64,000 nt of DNA from Rhizobiales bacterium GAS188. GTDB lineage: Bacteria; Pseudomonadota; Alphaproteobacteria; Rhizobiales; Beijerinckiaceae. Numbering within the stretch: position 1 is the stretch's first letter; each line of letters starts with the position of its first letter. A program made the translations under genes and the position numbers. A model generated the notes under the pieces. It was not told where the DNA came from, did not search any database, and saw only the letters and a list, made by a program, of their open reading frames with translations. The DNA is taken from the NCBI GenBank assembly GCA_900104855.1, contig FNSS01000001.1, positions 124,001 to 188,000 on the forward strand, written 5' to 3'. Below are positions 1 to 10,025 of the stretch, in pieces.

Positions 1-798
1 GGTGCCGGTGCAGATCATCACGATATTGGCCAATGGGTCGTTCGGCATGAGGAAGGTCGCGCCGAACGGACCCGTCACCTCGACTTTGTCGCCCCGCTTC
101 AGGTCGCAGACATAGTTCGAGCACACGCCGCCCGGCTCGCGCTTGATCGTGAGGGCAAGGTTATTGGTGTTCGGCCGCTCGCCATGGCGGGGGCTTGCGA
201 CCGAATAGAGGCGGAGACGGTGCGGCTGGCCGTTGGCGTCGAGGCCGGACGGCACGATGCCGATGCTCTGGCCCTCGAGGACCGGGAACGGCGCATCACC
301 GAAATCGAGGATGATGTGGCGCACATCATTATCGGCCTGCGCATCCGTGAGCCGGTAATTGCCGGTCACGGTGGCCTTGGCGGGCTTTGCCCGGCTGAAC
401 AGGTTGACGGCGGGCTTGCCGGCCGAAGCCGGCGCCATCGGCTTGCCCCCGGTCCCGCCATGCGCCTGCGCGATCAGGGCTTCGACCTCGGCCTCCACGG
501 CTTCGGCGGCCGCGCCCGCCGCAGTATCCGTCATGGACTCCTGGGGCGGCAATTCCTGCCAGGAGAATTGCTCCTCGAGTGAATAGGCCTGGCGCACGAC
601 GCGCCAATTATCGATCGAGCCGGTCGGGCAAGGCGAAATGCAATCCATGCAGAAATTGCACTTCTCCGGATCGACCACATAGTTATTGCCGTCATTGGAG
701 ACGGCATCGACCGGGCAGGTCTCCTCGCAAGTATTGCAGCGGATGCAGATCTCGGGATCGATCACATGCTGCTTGAGAAGGGCTGCGTGAGCGTTCAT
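1..798 (-). CDS. boxA: Benzoyl-CoA 2,3-epoxidase reductase component BoxA (partial, 3' end outside window)
   Basis: BoxA is the NADPH-dependent reductase that passes electrons to the BoxB oxygenase in aerobic benzoyl-CoA degradation. The ATG at 798 opens a protein with two 4Fe-4S ferredoxin motifs near the N-terminus ([12 protein letters not shown] and [12 protein letters not shown]). A low-complexity Ala/Glu linker follows, then a ferredoxin-NADP reductase-type flavin domain containing RLYSVASPR. The visible part (266 codons) stops at ICTGT, the start of the conserved NADP-binding segment, so the rest lies beyond position 1. It is the third gene of boxC-boxB-boxA, 96 bp after boxB, and that spacer is a heptamer repeat array. 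The identification rests on the domain order and the boxB/boxC neighbours. Confidence 0.93.
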   Translation of the reverse strand, partial: MNAHAALLKQHVIDPEICIRCNTCEETCPVDAVSNDGNNYVVDPEKCNFCMDCISPCPTGSIDNWRVVRQAYSLEEQFSWQELPPQESMTDTAAGAAAEAVEAEVEALIAQAHGGTGGKPMAPASAGKPAVNLFSRAKPAKATVTGNYRLTDAQADNDVRHIILDFGDAPFPVLEGQSIGIVPSGLDANGQPHRLRLYSVASPRHGERPNTNNLALTIKREPGGVCSNYVCDLKRGDKVEVTGPFGATFLMPNDPLANIVMICTGT

Positions 799-813
799 GG
801 TTCACCTTCCAGC

Positions 814-893
814 ATGGCGAATGGCGAATGGCGAATAGAACAGCGCCCATTCGCTATTCGCTATTCGCCACTCGCCCCCTTTACTCGCCCCTC
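814..893. repeat. Heptamer satellite, inverted arms (copy A)
   Basis: The boxB-boxA spacer consists of 7-bp units. Three GGCGAAT-type units on the left are followed, after a spacer of about 12 bp, by ATTCGCT/ATTCGCC/ACTCGCC units on the right. The two sides are reverse complements, so the transcript could fold into a long imperfect hairpin. The array abuts the boxB stop codon. The same family occurs at 2366-2530, 33202-33300 and 43876-43998. Confidence 0.85.
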
Positions 894-894
894 T

Positions 895-2343
895 TCACAC
901 CGCGATCTTCACATATTCGAAGTCGCCGGGCTTGTTGTCGATGCCGACTTTGGGCGGGGCGATCCAGGAGGCGAAGCGGTTCGGCTCGCTCTCGGGCTTC
1001 ATCAGCGATTCGATGAAATCGCCATCAGCTTTCGAGGGCAGATAAGCGTCGCGCTCCTTCTCCCATTGTGTCTCGACCAAAAGCTCGCCCTTGGGATTTG
1101 CCTGCACGTTCTTGAACTCGCCGATCTGTCGATGGAAGGCGGTGTGCGGCAAGCCGAGGCGGAATTGCACGCCTGTCTTCTCGATGATCTTGTTCCAGCG
1201 CTCGACGCCCTTGGCGCAATCCTCGGTGTAATTGTCACGAAGCCGCATATTGAGCGCGGTCAGGGCCGGCTCGTCGACGAGCTTGATGGCGCCGTCGACC
1301 AGCTTGGCGACCGGGTAGGTGCCCGAGGTGAGGCGGTGATCATCGGCGATCTTGGTCTCCTGGAAGCGCCCCTTGAGCCCGGCATTGTAGAAATTCGCCG
1401 CATTGGTCGACACTTCCGAGCCGAAGAGATCGAGCGACAAGGAATAGTGCAGGTTCATCTTCTTCTGGATAGTCGGCAGGTCGACGACGCCGAGCGCCCG
1501 CACCTTGTCGATCGCCATTGGATCCTCGATGCCGGCCTCTTTCATGGCCTCGCAGGTGCGCTGGATGGTCCTCCCCACGCCCGTCTCGCCGACGAACATG
1601 TGATGGGCCTCTTCGGTCAGCATGAAGCGGCAAGTGCGCGACAGCGGGTCGAATCCGGATTGCGCCAGCGATTCGAGCTGCATCTTGCCGTCACGATCGG
1701 TGAAGAAGGTGAACATGAAGAAGGACAGCCAGTCCGGCGTCGCCTCGTTGAAGGCGCCGAGCATGCGCGGCGCATCCTCCGACCCCGAGCGGCGGCGCAG
1801 GAGATCGTCGGCCTCTTCGCGCCCGTCACGGCCGAAATATTTGTGCAGCAGATAGACCATCGCCCAGAGATGGCGCCCCTCTTCGACATTGACCTGGAAG
1901 AGGTTACGCATGTCGTAGAGCGAAGGCGCGGTCTTGCCGAGAAAGCGCTGCTGCTCGACGGAGGCGGGCTCCGTGTCGCCCTGGATGACGACGAGACGGC
2001 GCAGCATGGCGCGGTATTCGCCCGGTATTTCCTGCCAGGCGGGCTCGCCGAGATGGGCGCCGAAATTGACCTTGCGCTCTTCCTCTTGCGGCGCCAGCAG
2101 CACGCCCCAGCGATACTCCGGCATGCGCACATAATCGAACTTGGCCCAGCCCTTGGGATCGACCGAGATCGCCGTGCGCAGATAGACGAGCGCTTCCTGG
2201 AAGCCCTCGGGGCCCATATCCTTCCACCAATCGAGATAGCCCGGATGCCAGCGCTCGAGGGCCTTGAGCACCTGCCTGTCCTCGGTCAGGCCGACATTGT
2301 TCGGGATCTGGGTGGAGTAGTCGACCTTCTGGATGTCGATCAT
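895..2343 (-). CDS. boxB: Benzoyl-CoA 2,3-epoxidase oxygenase component BoxB
   Basis: BoxB is the diiron oxygenase that epoxidises benzoyl-CoA with O2 and electrons from BoxA. The 482-residue product beginning MIDIQKVDYS has the usual family length. Two E-x-x-H motifs typical of the diiron site are visible, at about residues 155/158 (EGRH) and 245/248 (EAHH). I chose the ATG at 2343 because AAGGGA lies just upstream. The open frame extends to 2445, but that extension is translated heptamer repeat (S/P/H-rich) and is not credible protein. It is the middle gene of boxC-boxB-boxA. Confidence 0.96.
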   Translation of the reverse strand: MIDIQKVDYSTQIPNNVGLTEDRQVLKALERWHPGYLDWWKDMGPEGFQEALVYLRTAISVDPKGWAKFDYVRMPEYRWGVLLAPQEEERKVNFGAHLGEPAWQEIPGEYRAMLRRLVVIQGDTEPASVEQQRFLGKTAPSLYDMRNLFQVNVEEGRHLWAMVYLLHKYFGRDGREEADDLLRRRSGSEDAPRMLGAFNEATPDWLSFFMFTFFTDRDGKMQLESLAQSGFDPLSRTCRFMLTEEAHHMFVGETGVGRTIQRTCEAMKEAGIEDPMAIDKVRALGVVDLPTIQKKMNLHYSLSLDLFGSEVSTNAANFYNAGLKGRFQETKIADDHRLTSGTYPVAKLVDGAIKLVDEPALTALNMRLRDNYTEDCAKGVERWNKIIEKTGVQFRLGLPHTAFHRQIGEFKNVQANPKGELLVETQWEKERDAYLPSKADGDFIESLMKPESEPNRFASWIAPPKVGIDNKPGDFEYVKIAV

Positions 2344-2365
2344 TTCTGAAGTTCCCTTGGTAGAA

Positions 2366-2530
2366 GAGTGAGGAGTGAGGAGTGAATGGCGAGTAGCGAA
2401 TGGCGAATAGCGAGTAGAGAAAGCAACCGAGTACACGACCGTCATTCTTCACTTTTCACTCCTCACTCCTCACTCCTCACTCCTCACTATTCGCTACTCG
2501 CTATTCGCTATTCGCCACTCGCTATTCACC
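2366..2530. repeat. Heptamer satellite, inverted arms (copy B, longest)
   Basis: This fills almost the whole boxC-boxB spacer. The left arm (about 2366-2418) carries GAGTGAG, GCGAATA and GCGAGTA units. The right arm (about 2450-2530) has four CACTCCT units, then ATTCGCT, ACTCGCT, ATTCGCC and ATTCACC. The arms are inverted relative to each other around a central piece of roughly 30 bp. The array starts directly after the boxC stop (TAG at 2531-2533 on the minus strand) and ends shortly before the boxB ribosome-binding site, so it would be part of the box mRNA. Confidence 0.85.
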
Positions 2531-4219
2531 CTAAACTCGCCGCGTGTCGAAGACCGGCTTCTGGCCGGTGCCGTAACGGCGCAGGGCGCCCTCCTCGCCC
2601 ACTGCGTTGGGGCGCTGGAAAATCCAGTTCTGCCAGGCGGTCAGGCGCGCGAAAATCTTCGACTCCATGGTCTCGGGACCACCGAAGCGCAGATTGGCCT
2701 CCATCCCGGTCAGGCTGTCGGGCGAGAAGCTCTTGCGCTCCTCGAGGAAGACGCGGATTTCGTCGTCCCAATCGATATCGTCGAGCGCGAAGGTGACGAG
2801 GCCGAGCTCATCCGCCTCCTCCGCATCGATGGCCTTCCCGAGCGCGGCCTCGGCGCGCTCGACGTCCCCAGGTGTGCCGAGAAAGCGGGCCTGCAGGCGC
2901 GTCAGCCCATTTGCCATCGGATAAGCGCCAAAATTCAAGGGCGATAGCGAAAGCTGCGCCGGGGTCCGGTTATCGCCCTCCCGCTCGCCGACGAACATGT
3001 AGGAACGATCGGCGGCGAAGACGATCTCGGCGAGCGTGCCGACAAAGCAGGAACCGGGCTCGATCAAGGCCACGAGACTGCGCGAGGTCATGTCCAGCCG
3101 CTTGAGCACGCGCTTCCACAGGAGCCTGATCTCCCCGATCAGCCAATGCTCCCGATGGCTCTCGAGGCAGGTGTCATAAGCCATGACATCCTCGATCCTG
3201 CCGGCGGATTTGAAGAGGATGGCCGCGACCTCGAATTCATTGTTGCGGATGTCGAGGATCGCATCGTCGAGCTCGCGCGCGAGCTGCAGCGGCCAGAATT
3301 TTGCGCCCTGCGTCACGATCCCCTCGACCGAGGCCGGGGGCGCCGCCTCCGGCGCGCGCAGCGTGATGGTGGCGAGACGGTCGGCACGGCTGAAGGCGAC
3401 CGACACGAATTGATAGTCGATCGCGTCCGGCGCGACGCGACGCTCGAGCGGGGTCAGCGATATCCCGGAGGGAGTCCCGGAGCGGTGGGATTTCGCGGCG
3501 AATTCCCGAGCCCGCTCGCTGACGGTAGCTTCGAGCTTGGTGCTCGACACCGTCTCATCGACCAGCCGCCATTCGACGGCGCGCTTGCCTTTGACGCCTT
3601 CCTCGGTGGTGCAGAAGACATCGGCCCGATCGCGGCGCACTTTGCGCTTATCGGTGACGCGCGTGAGTCCGCCCGTGCCGGGCAGCACCGCGAGCAGCGG
3701 CACCTCCGGCAGGGCGACCGAAGCCGAACCGTCATCGACGAGGATGATATGGTCCGCGGCGAGCGCAAGCTCATAGCCGCCGCCGGCCGCCGTGCCGTTG
3801 ATCACGCAGATCGTGGGCAGGCCGGAGTGTTCGCTCGCATCCTCAAAAGCGTTGCGCGTCTCATTGGTAAATTTGCAGAAATTGACTTTGTGGGCATGTG
3901 AGGAGCCGGCCAGCATGCGGATATTGGCACCGGCGCAGAAGACTCTGTTCTTGCCCGAGCGCAGCAACAGCACTTTCACGCCCGGATGCTCGAAGCGCAG
4001 GCGCTGCAAGGCATCGGCGAGCTCGATATCGACGCCGAGATCATAGGAATTCAGCTTGAGCTGATAGCCCTCGAACAGCCCGCCATTCTCATCGACATCC
4101 ATGATGAGGGTTGCGACCTCGCCGTCGACCGCGAGCTTCCAATGCCTGTAGCTTTCCGGGTGGGTCGCAAACTCGATGCGATCACGCCCATTTGCCAATC
4201 TGCGCTGGCCTTCCGCCAT
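2531..4219 (-). CDS. boxC: 2,3-epoxybenzoyl-CoA dihydrolase (benzoyl-CoA-dihydrodiol lyase) BoxC
   Basis: BoxC is a crotonase-superfamily enzyme that hydrolytically opens the 2,3-epoxide of benzoyl-CoA to an aliphatic semialdehyde-CoA and formate. The 562-residue product is close to the family length. It carries an enoyl-CoA hydratase-like core: CAGANIRMLAGSSH forms the oxyanion region near residue 100, and a Gly-rich stretch (INGTAAGGGYELALA) follows at about residue 145. A second, diverged crotonase-like half forms the C-terminus. The ATG at 4219 has GGGAGA about 5 bp upstream; the alternative start at 4243 would lie inside the operator. It is the first gene of the box operon and divergent from boxR. 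Confidence 0.95.
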   Translation of the reverse strand: MAEGQRRLANGRDRIEFATHPESYRHWKLAVDGEVATLIMDVDENGGLFEGYQLKLNSYDLGVDIELADALQRLRFEHPGVKVLLLRSGKNRVFCAGANIRMLAGSSHAHKVNFCKFTNETRNAFEDASEHSGLPTICVINGTAAGGGYELALAADHIILVDDGSASVALPEVPLLAVLPGTGGLTRVTDKRKVRRDRADVFCTTEEGVKGKRAVEWRLVDETVSSTKLEATVSERAREFAAKSHRSGTPSGISLTPLERRVAPDAIDYQFVSVAFSRADRLATITLRAPEAAPPASVEGIVTQGAKFWPLQLARELDDAILDIRNNEFEVAAILFKSAGRIEDVMAYDTCLESHREHWLIGEIRLLWKRVLKRLDMTSRSLVALIEPGSCFVGTLAEIVFAADRSYMFVGEREGDNRTPAQLSLSPLNFGAYPMANGLTRLQARFLGTPGDVERAEAALGKAIDAEEADELGLVTFALDDIDWDDEIRVFLEERKSFSPDSLTGMEANLRFGGPETMESKIFARLTAWQNWIFQRPNAVGEEGALRRYGTGQKPVFDTRRV

Positions 4220-4242
4220 CTGTCTCTCCCAAGCTCGCAACA

Positions 4243-4256
4243 TGCATTATATTGCA
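4243..4256 (-). promoter_or_regulatory. BoxR-type operator overlapping the boxC promoter -10
   Basis: The palindrome TGCATTATATTGCA (TGCA-N6-TGCA) contains a perfect TATAAT on the minus strand (4251 down to 4246). A TGGACA hexamer, one mismatch from TTGACA, lies 17 bp upstream at 4269-4274. The palindrome therefore covers the -10 of a good housekeeping promoter for boxC. A near-identical palindrome precedes boxR. TGCA half-sites are known operators of the BzdR/BoxR regulator family; occupancy by this BoxR is inferred. Confidence 0.75.
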
Positions 4257-4268
4257 TGTTGTACTCGC

Positions 4269-4274
4269 TGTCCA
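4269..4274 (-). promoter_or_regulatory. -35 element of the predicted boxC promoter
   Basis: TGGACA on the minus strand is 17 bp from the TATAAT embedded in the operator. This is the best sigma-70-type match I found in the boxC-boxR intergenic region. It would give a short boxC leader of roughly 20 nt. Confidence 0.6.
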
Positions 4275-4383
4275 GACCGATTCCAAACTTGCTTTCGCGG
4301 TTTGCTTCGCGGCTCTAAATCGCCTATTCATCAATGAAACAAAACGCTTGGCGGCAAATCCTGAACCGCCCCTCTAAGTCTGG

Positions 4384-4397
4384 TGCATTATAGTGCA
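4384..4397 (+). promoter_or_regulatory. BoxR-type operator upstream of boxR
   Basis: TGCATTATAGTGCA is the second TGCA-N6-TGCA palindrome of the divergent region and differs from the boxC copy at one inner position. It contains TATAGT, a plausible -10, and ends 21 bp before the boxR ATG. No convincing -35 is seen 16-18 bp upstream, so any boxR promoter is weaker. The arrangement suggests autoregulation. Confidence 0.65.
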
Positions 4398-4418
4398 GAA
4401 CATAGCTTGCGCGGCTGA

Positions 4419-5444
4419 ATGCCGGAATGTAGCATCGATCACATGCGCAGCGACACTCCAATGATGGACGCGCAAGACGAGGTTGGGCAAGGCGAGGCTG
4501 CGCTTCCGACTGGTGGCGTCGCCACGAGCCGCAATCGCCAGCGCGACGATGCCTTCCTCCTGGAGCTCGGCCAGCGCGTGCGCCGGATGCGCGCCATCAG
4601 GGGCCTGTCGCGCAAGCTTCTGGCGCGGAGCTCCGGCGTCTCCGAACGCTATATCGCCCAGCTCGAAAGCGGGCTCGGCAACGCCTCGATCATGCTGCTG
4701 CGCCAAGTGGCCGCGGCCATCGGCGCGCCGCTGGAGGATCTGGTCGGCGAAGCGGCTTCCGACACGCGCGAATGGGCCTTGATCCGCGAGCTGTTGCGGC
4801 GGGCGAAGCCCGAAGCCATCAGCGAGGCCAAGGCCGTGCTCGCGGGAGAGCCCCGGCGAGGCGCGGCGATGCAGGCAGGCGCCCACCTCTCCCGTGATCG
4901 GGTGGCGCTGATCGGGCTCAGAGGCGCAGGCAAATCGACGCTCGGGCGCCTCGCGGCCGAGCGCCTCGGCTGGCCGTTCCTCGAGCTCAACAAGGAGATC
5001 GAAGCCGAGACCGGCCTATCGATCGCCGAGGTCTTCTCGCTCTACGGCCAGGAAGGCTATCGGCGGCTCGAGCTCGCCGCGCTCGAACAGGTCATCATCC
5101 GGCCGGGCCCGATGATCCTGGCGACGGCCGGCGGCATCGTCGCCGAGCCCATGACCTTCGAGCTCTTGCTGTCGTCCTTCTTCACGATCTGGATCACGGC
5201 CAAGCCTGCCGAGCATATGGGCCGCGTGCGCGACCAAGGAGATCTACGCCCCATGGCCGATGACAAGGCGGCGATGGCCGAGCTCAAGACGATCCTGTCG
5301 AGCCGGGAGCCGCTCTACGCCCGCGCCGAGGCGCGCATCGACACGGCTGAGCGTGATGTCGGCTCGAGTCTCGGAGACTTGCTGGGCATCATCGGCGCGG
5401 TGAAGGCCGGCGCCACGGCGAGGATTCCGCAGCCAAGGGGGTAA
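4419..5444 (+). CDS. boxR: Benzoyl-CoA-responsive transcriptional regulator BoxR (XRE HTH plus shikimate-kinase-like domain)
   Basis: This regulator has the characteristic BzdR/BoxR architecture. An XRE-type helix-turn-helix occupies about residues 45-105 (LGQRVRRMRAIRG...VSERYIAQLESG). A linker follows, then a C-terminal shikimate-kinase-like domain with a P-loop (GLRGAGKST) near residue 165. Characterised family members repress box or bzd genes and are released by benzoyl-CoA. The gene is divergent from boxC, and both promoter regions carry TGCA palindromes. The start is uncertain: ATG 4419 is taken, but ATGs at 4443 or 4461 would remove only a non-conserved N-terminus. Confidence 0.9.
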   Translation: MPECSIDHMRSDTPMMDAQDEVGQGEAALPTGGVATSRNRQRDDAFLLELGQRVRRMRAIRGLSRKLLARSSGVSERYIAQLESGLGNASIMLLRQVAAAIGAPLEDLVGEAASDTREWALIRELLRRAKPEAISEAKAVLAGEPRRGAAMQAGAHLSRDRVALIGLRGAGKSTLGRLAAERLGWPFLELNKEIEAETGLSIAEVFSLYGQEGYRRLELAALEQVIIRPGPMILATAGGIVAEPMTFELLLSSFFTIWITAKPAEHMGRVRDQGDLRPMADDKAAMAELKTILSSREPLYARAEARIDTAERDVGSSLGDLLGIIGAVKAGATARIPQPRG

Positions 5445-5463
5445 GGATGCGCCCCGGCCGTGT

Positions 5464-6600
5464 TCAGAGGCCCTCGAAGAAATCCTTCACCTTGGCGAAG
5501 AAACCGCTCGATTCGGGCTGCGTCGCGCTCGAGCTCTCCTTGTCGAACTCGACGAGCAATTCGCGCTGGCGGCGCGTCAGGCTCTGCGGCGTCTCGACCA
5601 CCGCCTGGATATGCAAATCCCCGAACTCGCGACCGCGCAGCACCGGCATGCCCTTGCCCTTGAGGCGGAACTGCTTGCCGGTCTGCACGCCGTCGGGGAT
5701 GCGCAGCTTGGCTTCGCCGCCATCGAGGGTCGGCACGCTGATGTCGCCGCCGAGCGCCGCGGTCACCATCGAGATCGGTACACGGCAGAAGAGATCGGCG
5801 CCGTCGCGCTGATAGAAGGCATGCGGCTTGACCGACAAGAACAAATAAAGGTCGCCCGCCGCCGCGCCGCGCGCGCCGGCATCCCCTTCGCCGGCGAGGC
5901 GGATACGGGTGCCGTCCTCGACGCCGGGCGGGATGTTCACCGATAGCGAGCGTTCGCGCGTCACCCGGCCCATGCCGGCGCAGGCCGTGCAGGGATCGTC
6001 GATGGTCTGGCCCCGACCATGGCAAGTCGGGCAGGCGCGCTCGATGGAGAAGAAGCCCTGCGTGGCGCGCACCCTGCCATGGCCGTGGCAGGTCGCGCAG
6101 GTGCGGGGCTTGGCGCCTTGCTTCGCCCCCGAGCCGGCGCAACGCTCGCACAGCATGTTGGTCGGCACGTCGAGCGTCGCGGTCTTGCCCTTATAGGCGT
6201 CCTCGAGCGTGATCTCGAGATCGGCGCGGCGATCGGCGCCCCGCTCACGCGCCTGGCCGCGGCCGCGCTGCCTGTTGTCGCCGAAGAAGGTGTCGAAGAT
6301 ATCCGACATGAAGTCGGAGAAGTCCGGCCCGAATCCCGGTCCGCCCGAGGCTTCGCCCTGCGCGAAGGCCTGATGGCCGAAGCGGTCATAGGCAGCGCGC
6401 TTCTGCCCGTCGGAGAGGACCTGATAGGCTTCGTTGAGCTCCTTGAAGCGGATCTCGGCTTGCTTGTCGCCGGGGTTGCGGTCGGGATGGTGCTGCATGG
6501 CGAGCTTGCGGAAGCTGGCCTTGAGCTCCACCTCGGTGGCTGTGCGCTCGACGCCGAGCACCTCATAATAGTCGCGTTTGGACATCGTTTCCGTCGCCAC
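5464..6600 (-). CDS. dnaJ: Chaperone protein DnaJ (Hsp40)
   Basis: DnaJ is the co-chaperone that delivers unfolded substrates to DnaK and stimulates its ATPase. The 378-residue product shows the full type I layout. The J-domain has the HPD triad ([10 protein letters not shown], about residue 37), followed by a Gly/Phe-rich segment. Four CxxCxGxG-type zinc repeats follow ([36 protein letters not shown]), then the C-terminal substrate-binding domains. GTG 6600 has GAGAGG about 8 bp upstream; the internal ATG at 6585 ([11 protein letters not shown]) is the alternative. It lies 341 bp downstream of dnaK in the same direction. Confidence 0.97.
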   Translation of the reverse strand: MATETMSKRDYYEVLGVERTATEVELKASFRKLAMQHHPDRNPGDKQAEIRFKELNEAYQVLSDGQKRAAYDRFGHQAFAQGEASGGPGFGPDFSDFMSDIFDTFFGDNRQRGRGQARERGADRRADLEITLEDAYKGKTATLDVPTNMLCERCAGSGAKQGAKPRTCATCHGHGRVRATQGFFSIERACPTCHGRGQTIDDPCTACAGMGRVTRERSLSVNIPPGVEDGTRIRLAGEGDAGARGAAAGDLYLFLSVKPHAFYQRDGADLFCRVPISMVTAALGGDISVPTLDGGEAKLRIPDGVQTGKQFRLKGKGMPVLRGREFGDLHIQAVVETPQSLTRRQRELLVEFDKESSSATQPESSGFFAKVKDFFEGL

Positions 6601-6941
6601 GATTACAGCCTCTCAGCGGATATCTCGATGGTTTGCGAGCGCGGCGCGCGGCGCCGCTTCGCCGTCCCCGCCTTGTCGGAAGGGACGCTCACCACATCAC
6701 AAATCGGTATCGATGAAATTACCGGCTGCGTTTCCGGTTGCCTGACAGGGCGGGGATGCAAGCCCCGCCTCCTGGCGTGCTCGGCGGTTCGGATCGACAG
6801 ACGCCTGCGAGCAAAGGCGGGACGCCCAGCTTGCGCTGGGCCGCCCGCCTCCGTGGCGCCAAGAGCCACCGCCCGGTCATCGGCCGTCAGCATCACGGGC
6901 CGGCCGTCTCAACGGGCCGGGGCGGCGGCGCGCCGCACGCC
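6601..6941. other. dnaK-dnaJ spacer with palindromes, no gene seen
   Basis: No credible coding frame is present in these 341 bp. Two strong GC-rich hairpins stand out: GGCGGGG/CCCCGCC around a 7-nt loop (6749-6769), and a longer interrupted stem at 6816-6849 built on GCCCAGC/GCTGGGC. They could act as transcript-stabilising or attenuating structures between the chaperone genes. Neither is followed by a T-run. Confidence 0.6.
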
Positions 6942-8864
<1,923 letters not shown>

Positions 8865-8984
8865 GACAGGATCCCTTGAAATTAGAAAGCAGATCGCCCG
8901 GCCCCGTAGCAGCCAGGCATGGGCTCCACCGGGATTGCGCGAACACGCCCCCCATGCGGAGTGCCGGTCTTACCGGCGTCATTC

Positions 8985-9018
8985 GCGATATAAGAAGAGG
9001 GTTATGGGCTCGCAAGGC
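8985..9018 (-). promoter_or_regulatory. Possible heat-shock (RpoH-type) promoter of dnaK
   Basis: On the minus strand a CCTTGCG hexamer region (9011-9017) and CTTATAT (8988-8994) are separated by 16 bp, about 120 bp before the dnaK ATG. This loosely resembles alphaproteobacterial RpoH promoters (CTTG ... CNNTAT). The 249 bp between dnaK and the ferredoxin gene hold no reading frame I trust. Confidence 0.35.
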
Positions 9019-9113
9019 ACAGTGTTGCCGCGATGACACGAAAAGGGCGGGAAAACGCCTCCCGCGGGCCGATTCACGGCGGGGCGCCACCCCCGGCATC
9101 GTCGCGCTCCGCA

Positions 9114-9434
9114 TCAGCCCTGCCGTTCCGGCGTGCTGACGACGAGCCCATCGAGCGCCTCGGTGACCCGGATCTGGCATGAGAGCCGCGAGTTCGGGCG
9201 CACGTCAAAGGCGAAGTCGAGCATATCCTCTTCCATCGGCTCGGCGGCTCCGACCACCTCCTGCCATTCGGGCGAGACATGCACATGGCAGGTCGCGCAG
9301 GCGCAAGCGCCCCCGCATTCGGCCACGATGCCCGGAACGCCATGCTCGATCGCCGTCTCCATCACGGTCGCCCCGACCTTCGCGTCGGCAATGCGCTGCG
9401 TCCCGTCATGATCGACATAAGTGATCTTCGGCAT
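9114..9434 (-). CDS. 2Fe-2S ferredoxin (adrenodoxin/FdxB type)
   Basis: This is a small electron carrier of the vertebrate/bacterial adrenodoxin family. The 106-residue product starting [11 protein letters not shown] has the cluster ligands in the C-x5-C-x2-C arrangement ([12 protein letters not shown]), with the fourth Cys in RLSCQIRV. I chose ATG 9434 because it gives the usual family N-terminus and has GAGAGAG upstream; the open frame extends to 9554 without conserved sequence. The partner enzyme is unknown: neighbours are dnaK and an Hpt gene, and no P450 or Isc cluster is visible. Confidence 0.92.
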   Translation of the reverse strand: MPKITYVDHDGTQRIADAKVGATVMETAIEHGVPGIVAECGGACACATCHVHVSPEWQEVVGAAEPMEEDMLDFAFDVRPNSRLSCQIRVTEALDGLVVSTPERQG

Positions 9435-9614
9435 CGACGTGGTCTCTCTCGGATCGACAGCTGAGCGCTTGCGCCGGCTTTCCGCCGCGAAGCAGGGGGA
9501 AGCGCGCCCCGCATTGGCACAGGCGCCCCGCAAGCGCAAGCAAACATTGGCCAATCGCAGGCATCACCCCGAAAAGTGGCCTTCCGCTCTACGGAACTGG
9601 ATGATGCGAGGCCA

Positions 9615-10025
9615 CTACGAGCGCAACAGCTCAGCCACGCGCCGCCGCGTGCCCTCGATGACGAGGGCGGCTTCGCGGCGCGTCTCTTCGCCACCCTGGC
9701 CTGCCTCGCCCGCCCCGTTCCCTTGGGCCTCGAGTTCACCGCACACATGCGCGAGCGCCAAGGCACCGATGGCAAGCGATGCTCCTCTAAGCGTATGGGC
9801 CGCCTCGCTGCGGGCCTGGCCCGGCGCACCGCAGATCAGGGGGCCGAGCGCCATCAGCTGCTCGGCATAAAGGCGCAGCAGCTCGTCGCGCAATTGCATA
9901 TCGCCCAAGACCTGGCGCTCGAGATGTAATATATCGAGCATCTTCCGCGGCCCGGCGGCTGAATCTTGCCCGGATATCGGCCCACCCGGTCGGCGGCTCC
10001 CGTCGATTTTCGTCGGGCTTTTCAT
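9615..10025 (-). CDS. Histidine phosphotransfer (Hpt) domain protein
   Basis: The 136-residue protein is built around an Hpt helical bundle with the phospho-acceptor motif AHTLRGASLAIGA. Such proteins relay phosphoryl groups between receiver domains. The N-terminal ~30 residues look disordered. Start ATG 10025 has AAAGAGA upstream; an ATG at 10064 would add 13 residues. It is divergent from the giant GPR-like gene, so the two may share a control region. The cognate kinase and regulator are not in the window. Confidence 0.75.
   Translation of the reverse strand: MKSPTKIDGSRRPGGPISGQDSAAGPRKMLDILHLERQVLGDMQLRDELLRLYAEQLMALGPLICGAPGQARSEAAHTLRGASLAIGALALAHVCGELEAQGNGAGEAGQGGEETRREAALVIEGTRRRVAELLRS

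Noticed and set aside
766-2349. A 527-residue plus-strand open frame
   Set aside because: Antisense to boxB, whose diiron motifs and start site are clear.
2344-2445. N-terminal extension of BoxB to the start at 2445
   Set aside because: The extension is translated heptamer repeat and would bypass a well-placed ribosome-binding site at the ATG at 2343.
2366-2530. CRISPR array
   Set aside because: Units are 7 bp with no spacers and the arms are inverted; no cas genes are present.
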